Source: Fagopyrum homotropicum (taxonomy: Eukaryota; Streptophyta; Magnoliopsida; Caryophyllales; Polygonaceae). Taken from it: a DNA stretch of 64,000 nucleotides. Made by a program: the position numbers and the translations under genes. A model generated the notes under the pieces. That model had not been told where the DNA came from and made no database searches. It saw only the letters and a program-made list of their open reading frames with translations. Positions 11,826-22,333 of the stretch are shown in pieces. Position 1 is the stretch's first letter, and each line of letters begins with the position of its first letter. Location: contig BSWB01000003.1 of the NCBI GenBank assembly GCA_033239125.1, positions 28,783,001-28,847,000 on the forward strand, in the 5' to 3' direction.

Positions 11826-12288
11826 GATTGTTGTGACCTACTAATTTGTAGGTCCTTTTGATCTAATGATTTTTGGATCGTTTTGATCTAATGATTTTTG
11901 GATCGTTTTGACCTACAGATTTTTGGATCGTTTTGACCTATAGATTTTTGGGTCGATTTGACCTAATAATTTGTGGGTCGTTGTGACCCAATATGTTGTG
12001 GGTCGTTATGACCCACTGATTTGTGGGTCGTTATGACCCACTGATTTGTGGGTCGTTATGACCCATTGATTTGTGTGTCATTGTGACCTATTGATTCGTG
12101 GGTCGTTGTGACCTACTAATTTGTGGATTGTTGTGACCTACTGATTTGTGGGTCGTTGTAACCTACTGATTTGTGAGTCGTTGTGACCTAATAATTTATG
12201 GGTTCTTGTGACCTACTAATTTGTGGGTCCTTAAAATCTACTGATTTGTGGGTTGTTTGTGACCTACTAATTTGTGGACCGTTGAACT
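11826..12288 (+). repeat. 25-bp minisatellite array 1
   Basis: About 18 imperfect copies of a 25-bp unit like TGATTTGTGGGTCGTTGTGA plus CCTAC. The best copies (11998-12060) form a hairpin with 7-bp arms, GTGGGTC-gttat-GACCCAC. The hairpin resembles plant U2 stem-loop IIa (GTGGGCC-att-GGCCCAC), and TGAT precedes both. Confidence 0.85.
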
Positions 12289-12772
12289 ATTAAATTCGTA
12301 ATTCTTATTTTATCAATATAATAAATATACATCTATATACTTTATTAAAACAAAAAACACTAATTCTTGACGTGTCACCCCACGTTTTTTCTCTAATTAA
12401 ACTTTTTATTAAATCACAAATTAAGCTAATAAATCCTTTTTTTACTAAACCATAATTAGCCTAAATCTTTTTTAATTAGTTCCAATTTTAAAGTATTTTA
12501 TTTGGATTACTAACTAATTCCGATTACAATAACATTTCCTCTTTTATTTTTTTTTCCAAATATTTAAAATTAAAAGATATTGTTCATAAGTCTATCTCAT
12601 ACCCGTAAGCTTAACTTCCTTTCTATCTATATACTTTACTAAAACAAAATATACTAATGCTGATGTGGCGCTCCACATTTTTATCGGATTAAATCTTTTA
12701 CTAAATCACGAATTAAGCCAATAACTTTTTTTTTACTAAACCTTAATTATTTTGTATAATATGAATTTTGTT

Positions 12773-12825
12773 ATCCCACATCGGTTATCACAGAAGAATG
12801 ACACTTTGACAACATGTATAAATAG
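12773..12825 (+). promoter_or_regulatory. snRNA-type promoter (USE + TATA), copy 2
   Basis: ATCCCACATCG at 12773-12783 and TATAAATAG at 12817-12825, again separated by exactly 33 bp. Confidence 0.85.
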
Positions 12826-12854
12826 ACCTACAAGGTTTGAAGATTATATAAATC

Positions 12855-12874
12855 ATACATTTTTAGACCTTTTG
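12855..12874 (+). pseudogene. U2 snRNA-like 5' segment, copy 2 (truncated)
   Basis: Only the first ~20 nt (ATACATTTTTAGACCTTTTG) remain before the sequence jumps directly into the 25-bp repeat. An internal deletion has fused the U2 5' end to the array. Confidence 0.65.
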
Positions 12875-13151
12875 AGTCGTTGTAACCTACTGATTTTTGG
12901 ATCGTTGTAACCTACTAATTTATAGTTCGTCTTGACCTAATGATTTGTGGGTCGATTTGATCTAATAATTTGTGGGTCGTTGTGACGCACAGATTTGTGG
13001 GTCGTTGTGACCTATTGATTCGTGGGTTGTTGTGACCTATTGATTTGTGGGTAGTTGTGACCTACTGATTCGTGGTGACCTACTGATTCATGGATCGTTG
13101 TAACCTACTGATTTGTGGTCGTTTGTGACATACTGATTTGTGGATCGTTGA
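12872..13151 (+). repeat. 25-bp minisatellite array 2
   Basis: About 11 imperfect copies of the same unit (CTACTGATTTGTGGGTCGTT family), some shortened. Confidence 0.8.
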
Positions 13152-13349
13152 ACTATTAAATTCGTAATTCTTATTTTATCAATATATACTAAATATACAT
13201 CAATATAATTTATTAAAACAAAAGACAATAATTCTGACGTGGCGCCCCACGTTTTTTCTCGGATTAAAATTTTTACTAAATCACAAATTAAGCTAATAAA
13301 TCCTTTTTTTTACTAAACCATAATTATTTTGTAAAATATAAATTTTGTT

Positions 13350-13402
13350 ATCCCACATCGGTTATTAGAGAAATATGATAGTTTGACAACATTTATAAAT
13401 AG
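13350..13402 (+). promoter_or_regulatory. snRNA-type promoter (USE + TATA), copy 3
   Basis: ATCCCACATCG at 13350-13360 and TATAAATAG at 13394-13402, 33 bp apart despite substitutions in the spacer. Confidence 0.85.
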
Positions 13403-13431
13403 ACCTATAAGGTTTGAAGATTATACAAAGG

Positions 13432-13502
13432 ATACATTTCTGGACCTTTTGGTCAGAATCAAGTATAATACTTATTCATACCGGATTAGTATTTGAATGT
13501 GG
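13432..13502 (+). pseudogene. U2 snRNA-like 5' segment, copy 3 (best match)
   Basis: Begins ATACATTTCTGGACCTTTTGG and ends GGATTAGTATTTGAATGTGG, corresponding to the U2 stretch CAGTTTAATATCTGATATGTGG with gaps. It is the copy closest to U2. It breaks at the same point, the start of stem-loop IIa, as copies 1 and 4. Confidence 0.8.
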
Positions 13503-13979
13503 ATTGTTGTTACCTACTTAATTCGTAGGTCATTTTAACCTAATGATTTGTGGGTCGTTTTAATGTAATACCTTGTGGGTCGTTGTGACCTATTGATGCT
13601 TGTGTCCTTGTGACCTAATGATTTGTCGGTCCTTGTGATCTAATGATTTGTGGGTCCTTGTTACCTATTAATTTGTGAGTTGTTGTAACCTATTAATTTG
13701 TGTGTCGTTTGTGACCTATTGATATATGGGTCGTTTGTGACCTACTAAGCTACTGATTTTTGAATCATTGTGACCTACTTATTTGTGGGTCGTTGTGACC
13801 TACTGATTTGTAAGTCGTTGTGAGTTGTGATCTACTAATTTGTGGGGGTCATTGTGATCTACTAATTTTCGTTGTGACCTACTGATTTGTGCGTCGTTTG
13901 TGACCTACTGATTTGTGGGTCGTTTGTGACCTACTGATTTGTGGGTCGTTTGTGACCTACTAATTTGTGGACCGTTGAA
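13500..13979 (+). repeat. 25-bp minisatellite array 3
   Basis: About 19 imperfect copies of the 25-26-bp unit. Copies around 13875-13960 (GTCGTTTGTGACCTACTGAT) are nearly identical to each other, suggesting recent local amplification. Confidence 0.85.
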
Positions 13980-14185
13980 CTATTAAATTCGTAATTTTTA
14001 TTTTATCAATATACTAATTATACATATATATATTCTATATACTTTACTAAAACAAAAGACATTAATTCTGACGTGGCGCCCTCACGTTTTTTCTTGGATT
14101 AAACTTTTTACTAAATCACGAATTAAGCTAATAAATCTTTTTTTTTAATTAAACCATAGTTATTTTGTAAAATATGATTTTTGTT

Positions 14186-14238
14186 CTTCCACATCGATTA
14201 TGAGGAAAGGATGACACTTCGAAAACATGTATAAATAG
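14186..14238 (+). promoter_or_regulatory. snRNA-type promoter (diverged USE + TATA), copy 4
   Basis: The USE is degraded to CTTCCACATCG at 14186-14196, but TATAAATAG at 14230-14238 keeps the 33-bp spacing. Confidence 0.7.
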
Positions 14239-14267
14239 ATGTAGAGTGTTTGAGGCTTATAAAATTC

Positions 14268-14336
14268 ATACATTTCTGAACCTTTTGGTCAGAATCAAAT
14301 ATAATACTTAATCATATCGGATTAGTATTTGTATGT
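14268..14336 (+). pseudogene. U2 snRNA-like 5' segment, copy 4
   Basis: ATACATTTCTGAACCTTTTGG followed by TCAGAATCAAATATAATACT. Same extent as copies 1 and 3, with more substitutions. Confidence 0.75.
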
Positions 14337-14490
14337 AATCATTGTGACCTACTAATTTTTTGGTCGTTTTGACCTAATGATTTTTGGGTCGTTGTGACCT
14401 AATGATTTGTGGGTCGTTGTGCTCTTGTGGGTCCTTGTGATTTACTAATTTGTGGGTCCTTGTAACCTACTGATTCCTGGACCGTTGAAC
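14337..14490 (+). repeat. 25-bp minisatellite array 4
   Basis: A short array of about 6 imperfect copies. It ends with CCTGGACCGTTGAACTATTA, the junction shared by the other units. Confidence 0.75.
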
Positions 14491-14534
14491 TATTAAATTC
14501 GTAATTCTTATTTTATCAATATACTAAATATACA

Positions 14535-14951
14535 TCTATATTCTGCATATTTTACTAAAACATACGAAACTAATGCTGACGTGGCGCTCCTATGTTTTTT
14601 CTCGGATTAAATTTTTTTACTAAATCACAAATTAAGCCAATTAATCTTTTTTTACTAATTGAATTCGTATCAGATTATGGTATTTTTAAATTATATGATT
14701 ATTCTTTTTCTTTAAATTATTATTTATTAAATAATAAATTAGATTTTTTAAAAAAATTTATTAGTATAAAACTTATTAATGATCAACACATGGGTTACGT
14801 GGTCTCATTTACTATGTAACACTTGACGCGTTATTTATACGAGCTCATAACATATAACTAATAAAGTTAACAACATATAATATAGTAAAAAAATGTAATA
14901 TGATAAGCTATTTTATTAACAAACCCGCACAAGGTGCGGGATATACACTAG
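14535..14951 (+). mobile_element. Short non-autonomous Helitron (array's terminal unit)
   Basis: Starts TCTATATTCTGCATATTTTA, then TGACGTGGCGC, and ends with the hairpin CCCGCACAAGGTGCGGG and CTAG. It is highly similar over its length to the element at 22806-23212 and lacks the U2-derived part. Confidence 0.8.
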
Positions 14952-17174
14952 GGAGGATATACCACGTTGCACTTGGGTCTGGAGAGAGGTACTACTTGAG
15001 GGTTTTGCTGAATCATATTAAGGGTCCTATATGCTACAAGGAAATTCGGACAATCAACGGTACACTATATGCCACATTTAGGGAAGCATGTTATGCTATG
15101 GGGTTGTTGGATGATGACCGGGAATACATTGACAGTATAAAAGAAGCAAGTTTTTGGGGAACTGCTGGTTATCTTCGGAATTTATTCGTCATGTTGTATC
15201 TCTCAGGTAGCATGTCGTCGCCTCATCTGGTTTGGGCCGAAGTATGGAAGTACTTATCTGATGATATTCTTGTACGACAGAGAAGGGTGTTGCGTAATAA
15301 TGGTATGCTTTCTTTCATGTATATGAATTTAATTCGAGTTTTGCATTATTTTTTCAATTTGTTTAGTATATTTTGTACTAGGTAAGTAAACATGTTTAAC
15401 TTGATTTATTTGTACGTAGATTTGCAATTAGATGATGCCGTGCTGTAAAATTACGCCTTGGTTGAGATAGAGAAACTTTTACAGAGGAACGGCGGCAGTT
15501 TGAAGACGAATAAGTCTATGCCTTATCCTGACGAAGCCTTGATTATGAAGCAACATAATAGACTAATTCAAGATGAACTAAACTATGATCGATCCCAGTT
15601 ATCTTTGGACCATGACAGATCGGTTTCTAGTTTCACCGACGAGCAGAGGGGATTGTATGATCAGATTATGTGTGTTGTGTCCGCTGATAAGGGGGGGGGT
15701 GTTTTTTCTTTATGGATACGGTGGAACAGGAAAGACTTTTATATGGAGATCCCTTTCGGCTGGTTTGAGGAGTAAAGGTGAGATCGTTCTAACAGTTGCT
15801 TCGAGTGGTAATGCAGCTCTCTTGCTTCCAGGCGGTAGAACCGCTCATTCGAGGTTTGGCATCCCAATAAATGTTGACGAAAGTTCAACATGCAACATTT
15901 GTGCAGGTATAAACCTTATTATTTAATTATTAAAACTTCTTTTTTAATATATTGTTCATATTACACTGAACAATATATTAATGTTTTAATCTTATATGTT
16001 TAGGTACGGATCTGGCTGAGTTAGTGTCAAAGACAAAGCTGATAATATGGGATGAAGCACCCATGGTTAACAAATGTTGTTTTGAAGCGCTCGACAGAAG
16101 TTTAAGGGACGTAATGCGATCTTATAATCCAGACTGCTCACTTCTCCTGTTTGGTGGTAAGGTTGTCGTTTTTGGTGGTGATTTTAGACAAATATTGCCT
16201 GTTGTAAGTCATGGAAGTAGACATGATATTGTCTTTGCTGCAATCAATGCGTCATATTTGTGGGATCACTGCACGGTGCTTAGATTAACTAAAAAATGAG
16301 GGTTATACGTGGAGTTACTGAATTAGAAGCTCGAAAGGCTAAGGAGTTTTCAGATTGGATATTGGGCATTGGAGATGGCACGGAAGGTGAAAGTGTTAAT
16401 GGAGAAGCTCAGATTACCATCCCCGAAGATCTCCTACTTGCATCTACAGGTGACCCGATTGCAACTATTGTTGACCATGTATATCCTTTGAGTTACAATA
16501 TTCAGGATCCACCGACCTACTTTCAAGAAAGAGCTATTCTCGCCCCTACCAATGAGATTGTTGAGAAGGTTAATGACTATATTCTATCACTGATACCTGG
16601 AGACGTGACAGAGTACTTGAGTTCGGATAGTATATGTCCAAGCGAAGGTTCTCTTGATGATGATTTCTACTCGAGGGAGTTCTTGAACTGCATCAAGTGT
16701 TCTGGGTTTCCGAACCATGTCTTGAGACTGAAAGTTGGAATTCCAATTATGTTGATGAGAAATATTGATCAGTCTGCAGGGTTGTGTAACGGAACCAGAC
16801 TGATAGTTAGGAGACATGGAAAACAAATCATCGAGGCAAAAATAATATCTGGGAACAATATAGGTCATAAGGTCTTCATTCCGCGAACAGTTCTTACACC
16901 CACAGACTTGAAAATTCCTGTTAAATTTCGAAGGAGACAGTTTCCAGTTATGGTATGTTTTGCTATGACTATAAATAAAAGTCAAGGTCAGTCCCTTGCA
17001 CAGGTTGAAATATATTTGCCTAGACCGGTCTTCAGTCACGGCCAATTATATGTCGCTATCTCAAGAGTGACGAGCAGGGATGGATTAAGGATTATGATAT
17101 GTGACCCTAAGGGCAAGGTTCAAGATACTACAATTAATGTTGTATTCGACGAAGTTTTTCGCAATATAATTTAA
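14952..17174 (+). pseudogene. Broken Helitron helicase (Pif1-like part of RepHel)
   Basis: In Helitrons this domain unwinds DNA during rolling-circle transposition. Visible in order: GRIYHVALGSGERYYLRVLL (about 14955); the P-loop GYGGTGKTF at 15713-15739; Walker B IIWDEAPM at about 16045-16065; FGGDFRQILPV at about 16171-16203; and the C-terminal Pif1 motifs CFAMTINKSQGQSL and GQLYVAISRVTS (16960-17075). Probable introns are 15303-15419 and 15907-16003 (GT-AG). It is broken by loss of the 5' half, an in-frame TAA at about 15446, a frameshift at the nine-G run 15691-15699, and another in the A run near 16290. The final 292-codon frame (16296-17174) is open to a natural-looking stop. Inactive. 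Confidence 0.9.
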
Positions 17175-17634
17175 GGTACGTTAGAATTTCTTCTTCATTT
17201 TATTTCGTTTTCAATCAATAATATCAAGCGATCATAACCCGTCCTTGAGCTTACACTTATATAAAGTTTACCTTCTTCTCTTTTTCAGGATCGGACTGTC
17301 GCGCATGTGCTCGAGGTTTCACGTCAAAGGTTATCATCGTGATTTCTATTATATTAAATGTACACAATTTTAACTGTTTTTTTGACATTATTAATATTGT
17401 AATTTTTATAATACAGAGATAGTGGACACTCCTGACTTGGTATGCCCCGAACTGGGTCGACAACTATGTTGTTATTATTTTTCTTATATGCGTATACTAT
17501 TTAACATAAACATTCGTAATCAAATCAACAAAATATAATAAGAAAAATAAATCTATAAAAAATTACTCATACAAAAAAAAAACTGTAAGAAATATATTTT
17601 CAAATACCCGTGCACGGCACGGGCGCTAAACTAG
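14952..17634 (+). mobile_element. 5'-truncated autonomous-type Helitron
   Basis: Carries the helicase half of a Helitron replicase gene. The 3' terminus is typical: palindrome CCCGTGCACGGCACGGG at 17607-17623, then CTAG at 17631-17634 followed by T. The Rep (HUH nuclease) half and the element's own 5' end are not present; upstream sequence is the Helitron array, which begins abruptly inside the helicase reading frame. Confidence 0.85.
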
Positions 17635-19149
17635 TTTACATAATAGATTTAAAAACGTAAATGAATCTGTTGAATAGTGAGTAGTTGATTTTAGTTCTAA
17701 ATTAATCGGTATTAAATATTTTCTAAACCAAAATTCGTCTACGATTTCCAAAACAAAACTAAAAAAAATTAAAGGATATTATCAAAAGTTAAACTTCTCA
17801 TATACGATTCTGTAGAAACTTTCTGGAGAAGCATTACGTACTTTCACTATATATATCGAACACCTTCTCAGAAAAAATATTTACCAGTTGTGATGGCTTT
17901 CATTTTTTACTATTGGTTTTGAACCTTTCTTCTGATCTTCTCAAGGTATTTACAAATTTCGGGTCTCATCTTCTTTCACGGTCTATCGTTTTTAATTTCT
18001 GAACAAATTTTCTATTTTACGTGTCTATCGTTTTTAATTTCTGAACAAATTTAATATTGATTTTGTACCGATATTTTAAACGGATTGTTTGACCATCTTC
18101 AAGTTAATAGGTGATTTTGCTTTCATTTTCAATTTGTGAACGATTTTTGAAATTTACGTGTTTCATGGTATATTATATGGTTTTTCATTGATCATATTCC
18201 AATTGTATACCGATTTTTTGACGGATTGTTTGAACATCTTCAAATTAATACGTGATTTTGCTTCCATTTTCAATTTTTGAACGTTTGTTTAATGATCTTC
18301 AAATTAATACGTGATTTTGCTTCTTAGTATTCCCGATTTTAATCGATTTTTAATTATCATCTAATTTTTCCAACCAATTCTTCATTGATCATATTCGAGT
18401 TGTTATATCAATTTGTTAATTCAAATTGTTTAATCATCTTCAAATTAATACGTGATTTTGATTTTTGTTCCTTGATTTTTTCAATGAATTTTTTAATTTT
18501 ATTTATTTAATATATTCCCATTTAGTAGGTTTTTTTGTTTTCATTTTCAATTTCTGGATGAATATTCCAATTTTACGTGATTTTGTTTCTTTTTTTTTCC
18601 CAATTTTTTCAACCGATTTTTGTAATTTTTCCTTCTTTTTTATCTAATATATTCCATTTTAAATATAGCAAATATATGCTTTTCATTATTGTGAATTATA
18701 AAATTTGTTATCTTTCCATATTAAATATTATCCTATTTTTTAAGTTCCCCTTAATTATATATTATTTTTCTTTTCTACTATATTCCGATAAGTAAAAAAT
18801 TTAGATATTGGTTTTTTGGTTTGTAAAAGTAGTATGCTTTTTTAAATTTTACGTAAATTTATCTTCCAATTTGTAATGATAATTTTATTTTCCAAATTCC
18901 TTTTTCTATAAAGTATTTTAACAAATTGAGGACCTTTTGATATTAAATATTATCCGATTTTTAGTAAATATATTGCCATTTTTAAAAAATTCGGATTTGT
19001 TACAAAAAATTGCTAAACCTAAATATTTTGATTTCTGTTATCTTACAATTCGTTAACATATTTTGATATTTAAAATTCTATTTTGTTGATATTCTTCATA
19101 TATTTATCCTCATAAATCTTCAATTTTGTTCAAACCTTTTTATATTGGG
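17635..19149. other. AT-rich DNA with diffuse direct repeats
   Basis: No gene was recognised. Between about 18040 and 18610 a phrase like CTTCAAATTAATACGTGATTTTG recurs at least four times at irregular spacing, indicating degenerate tandem duplication. The rest is low-complexity AT-rich sequence; short open frames here have no motifs. Confidence 0.5.
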
Positions 19150-19394
19150 CAAATTTGGTTAGTAGGCTATTTAGAGAAATAGTGATAGTAAATAGGCTTT
19201 TTTGTTTTTAAATTAAGTAAATATACCCCTCTTATTTTTTTTACCGTCAAACCTTCTCCATCCTCTTGTTTTCTTCTTTCTTCCAAATGCTTTTTAAAAA
19301 CTGAATTTCTTTTTTTATTTTCTTTTATTAATTTTTTTTTGTCTTTTTTATTTTCTTTATTTTTTTTATATATTTTCTAGAATGAAGAATTTTT

Positions 19395-19702
19395 TCACAC
19401 ACCGGAATTATCACATACCGGAATTTTCACATACCGGAATTTCACATACCGGAATTTCACATACCGGAATTTTCACATACCGGACCGGAATTTTACATAC
19501 CGGAATTATCACATACCGGATTTTCACATACCGGAATTTTCACATACCATAATTTTCACATACCGGAATTTCACATATTGGATTTTCACATACCGGATTT
19601 TCACATACCGGAATTATCACATACCGGATTTTCACATACCGGAATTTCACATACCAAAATTTCACATACCGGACATTTACATACCGAAATTTACATACCG
19701 GA
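19395..19702 (+). repeat. CACATACCGGAATTTT tandem array
   Basis: About 17 imperfect copies of a 15-18-bp unit, CACATACCGGAATTTT, with variable T content. It forms the inner part of the left arm of the foldback element. Confidence 0.85.
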
Positions 19703-20025
19703 ATGAATTTTTAATTGTCTAATATTTAATTTTGCAAATTTTAGGGGGCTCGTTGTAAATTTGCAATTTTTTTTATTGTAATTTGCGTATATGATGACGG
19801 TTTGCAAAAATGGGTCCATCACCGTCTCTTTTGGTTTCCAAATGACTTGTTCTTTTTCCCACTTGACAATGACAAATTGACAAGAAGTGGAGGAGTTGAG
19901 CATTATTTGAGTGGAGAATTATATGTTAAAATTGTCTCAAAATAAAAGTATTATGTAAACAAAAATAAATAGCGGACAAAAAGCACAAGGATCAAGTGTT
20001 GATTGTGCCGCTAGTTTTAATTCAG

Positions 20026-20222
20026 AAATTTCTGAAATGAAATTTCTGGTATGAACTTTTCGTATGAAATTTTTGGTATGAAAAATTCTGGTATGAAAAA
20101 ATTATAGTATGAAAAAAATTCTGGTATGAAATTTCTGGTATGAACTTTTCGTATGATAATTTCTGGTATGAAATTTCTGGTATGAAAATTCTGATATGAG
20201 AATTTCCGGTATGAGAAATTCA
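20026..20222 (-). repeat. Inverted array of the same unit, diverged
   Basis: About 11 copies of GGTATGAAATTTCT, the reverse complement of the left-arm unit with CCGG changed mostly to CCAG. Arms of different divergence suggest independent amplification or C-to-T decay of CCGG sites. Confidence 0.8.
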
Positions 20223-20542
20223 GTCCAGAAAATAAAAAAGAAAATAAAAAAATAAATAAAAAAAGGAAAAAAAAATAATAAAAGAAAACAAATTCAGTAA
20301 TTAAAAATTATACTTATATAACAAATAGCAAACATCATTTATTCTTTCTTTCTAATAGAAGTGTTAATAATTTTTACATGAAAGTGATAAAAAATTTGGG
20401 GTACATTTTTTTAAACAAAAACTAAAAAAAGCCTAGTATGTCAAATTCTCCCTTTTATATTCATCTTCCACTATTTTATAATTTTGCTTCTTTTTTTAAT
20501 AAAAAAATGCTATTTAAATTTATGTTTATGTTATCTTTCAAA

Positions 20543-22333
20543 TCTATTATACTTACTAAAACAGAGCACAAGTTGATGACGTGGCGCGCTGTGGACGCAG
20601 GATTTTTGAAATTGAGCTCCCATAATTAAAGCCAATAAATCTTGATTTTTAAATAATTTTGTAGGCCAAAAAATCTTTTATTATTAAATTAACAATTTTA
20701 TAGGAACAAATTCACGTTAATCGAATGAATCTTTTCTTTGAACAATTATTTTATAATAAAAAAAAGTAATCGAATTAGCTTAACAATCAAATCAGCTTAA
20801 CAACCAAATCATTTTTTTAATAAATCAATATTTATAAAAATATATTAAAAGATATTGCGATTTTGATTTCCCTTTTAATTATATTTTCGGTTAGAATTTT
20901 TATTCGACGGATTTTTTTCGAACGTTCCATCAGATTTTTCCATGGTTCGCTTAGAACTTTTACGTTTTACAAATTTGTCGAACAAAATTTATTTTTTTGG
21001 AACTACAACTTTACTTTATGTGCGAGTTTTAATTAAATTGATTTCGAATTGAATTTTATTTTCGAAACGTTCCATCTTAAGCGAACAGTTATTTTTTTGA
21101 TAAAATCCATCAAAATTTACGTTGTTTTTTTTTTTTTGAAAAATACCTATAAATATATAATAAATTTTTACATGATTTCATTGGATTTTTTTGATAGTTT
21201 TTTAAATAAAAAACTTTCATTTAATCAACAAAATTGATTTCCATTTTGACGGTAAATTGATTTCCATTGTTGTTATATCTTTTTATTATGGCTTTTAATT
21301 AAATTGGTTTCGATTTCATTTCCATTTTAGTTATATTTTCTGTTAGGATTTTTATTCGAAGGGATTTTTTTTCGAACGTTCCATGTGATTTTTTTCATGG
21401 TTCCATTAGAACTTTTTACGTTTTACAAATTTGTCAAACAAAATTTATTTTTTTGGAACTAAAAAATTTACGTTATGGGCGAGTCTATATCTACTACTAG
21501 GGCAGTATACATGACAGTTTACGTGGTGCGTTGCGAGAGTAGTATTTCAAAATGGAGCTCCCACAATTTTTTTTTGAAATTGTATAATTAACAATCGTTT
21601 TTCTATTGTTTCATCAGGGATTTGATTTTTAACCGTAACCCCGTGTATCTGATCTATTTTCAAGTTATTAAAAAAAATTGACGTCTACACCTTTTTTTTT
21701 ATGTTAATTTATTTATTTATTGATTTTCTTCCACTCATTAGCAATAGGTTATTTTTAGATAATAGTTATCGGACTTTGAAGTTAATTTTGAATTAAATTA
21801 AATTTTTGTTAATTTTTTTATCTTGTAGATATAGACCACGTTATATTAATTAAATTTTTGTTTAATTATTTTAAGTTTATTAGCTTGTAGATCACATAAA
21901 TCTTTTGAAATTTTAATAATTAAAAATAAAATTAACTAATTAACTAATAGATTTATAGTCCAAAAATAATTAATTAAAATAAAATTTGTAATACACCAAT
22001 AAGCATTATAATCCCAAAAAAAACAAAAGAGTTGTTAAATAAAAAAAATTGTAAAATCAAATTGTTAGCCATTAACCAAAAAAAAATCCCTAAACTCATT
22101 ACATAATCGGAAAAAAAAAGAAAAATTGTTATATATATATAATAATATTATTATTCTATTAAGTATGTCCATATTATAATCTCATTTATTAAATTTATCG
22201 TTAATAAAGTAATATTGGTAAGTCGATTAGATTAGAGAAGTATACAAAACAAAAGCACGTAAAAAAAAACCTATTTCACAATATTCTTTCTTATTTTTTT
22301 CAAAACCCGCACAAGGTGCGGGTATTATACTAG
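20543..22333 (+). mobile_element. Non-autonomous Helitron(s), possibly nested
   Basis: A 5' terminus, TCTATTATACTTACTAAAAC then TGACGTGGCGCGCTG, lies at 20543. A second 5'-like terminus, TCTATATCTACTACTAGGGC, is at 21484. Only one 3' end is seen: hairpin CCCGCACAAGGTGCGGG at 22306-22322 and CTAG at 22330-22333. The 21484 unit may be inserted in, or have truncated, the outer one. There is no coding capacity. The interior contains a ~155-bp direct duplication (20878-21037 and 21329-21483). Confidence 0.7.
20878..21483 (+). repeat. Direct repeat pair inside the Helitron
   Basis: Two copies, 20878-21037 and 21329-21483, share TTCGAACGTTCCAT, TACGTTTTACAAATTTGTC and TTTATTTTTTTGGAACTA in the same order, with about 10-15% mismatches by eye. 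Confidence 0.7.

Larger units (their letters stand above)
11372..14951 (+). mobile_element. Head-to-tail array of non-autonomous Helitron units
   Basis: Helitron-type 5' termini, beginning TCTATATACTTTACTAAAAC or close variants and followed by TGACGTGGCGC, occur at 11372, 12332, 12626, 13200, 14034 and 14535. Only one 3' terminus is visible: the hairpin CCCGCACAAGGTGCGGG at 14924-14940 followed by CTAG at 14948-14951. Units share a body: 5' end, AT-rich leader, snRNA-type promoter, U2-like segment, 25-bp repeats, and a conserved junction GAACTATTAAATTCGTAATT leading into the next 5' end. Units vary in completeness; the short unit at 12332 lacks promoter and array. None encodes protein. The layout suggests tandem rolling-circle products or repeated insertion into the same target. 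Confidence 0.8.
19150..20456. mobile_element. Foldback-like DNA element with repeat-filled inverted ends
   Basis: The two sides are inverted copies. Left: TAGGCTTTTTTG-type end (19168-19215), AT-rich stretch, CTGAATTTC, then arrays of CACATACCGGAATTTT. Right, reading inward on the minus strand: TAGGCTTTTTTTAG-type end (about 20433), TGTACCCC, AT-rich stretch, CTGAATTTC, then arrays of CATACCAGAAATTT. A ~320-bp unique centre (19703-20025) separates them. The exact ends and target duplication are uncertain; CAAATT occurs near both. MULE-like foldback is my best guess. Confidence 0.6.

Noticed and set aside
11826..14490. CRISPR-like array of 25-bp repeats
   Set aside because: Repeats are directly adjacent with no unique spacers, and the context is a eukaryotic Helitron. 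It is a minisatellite.
14592..14819. Small protein gene (75 codons)
   Set aside because: It lies inside the non-autonomous Helitron; composition is F/L/N/K-rich as expected from AT-rich DNA.
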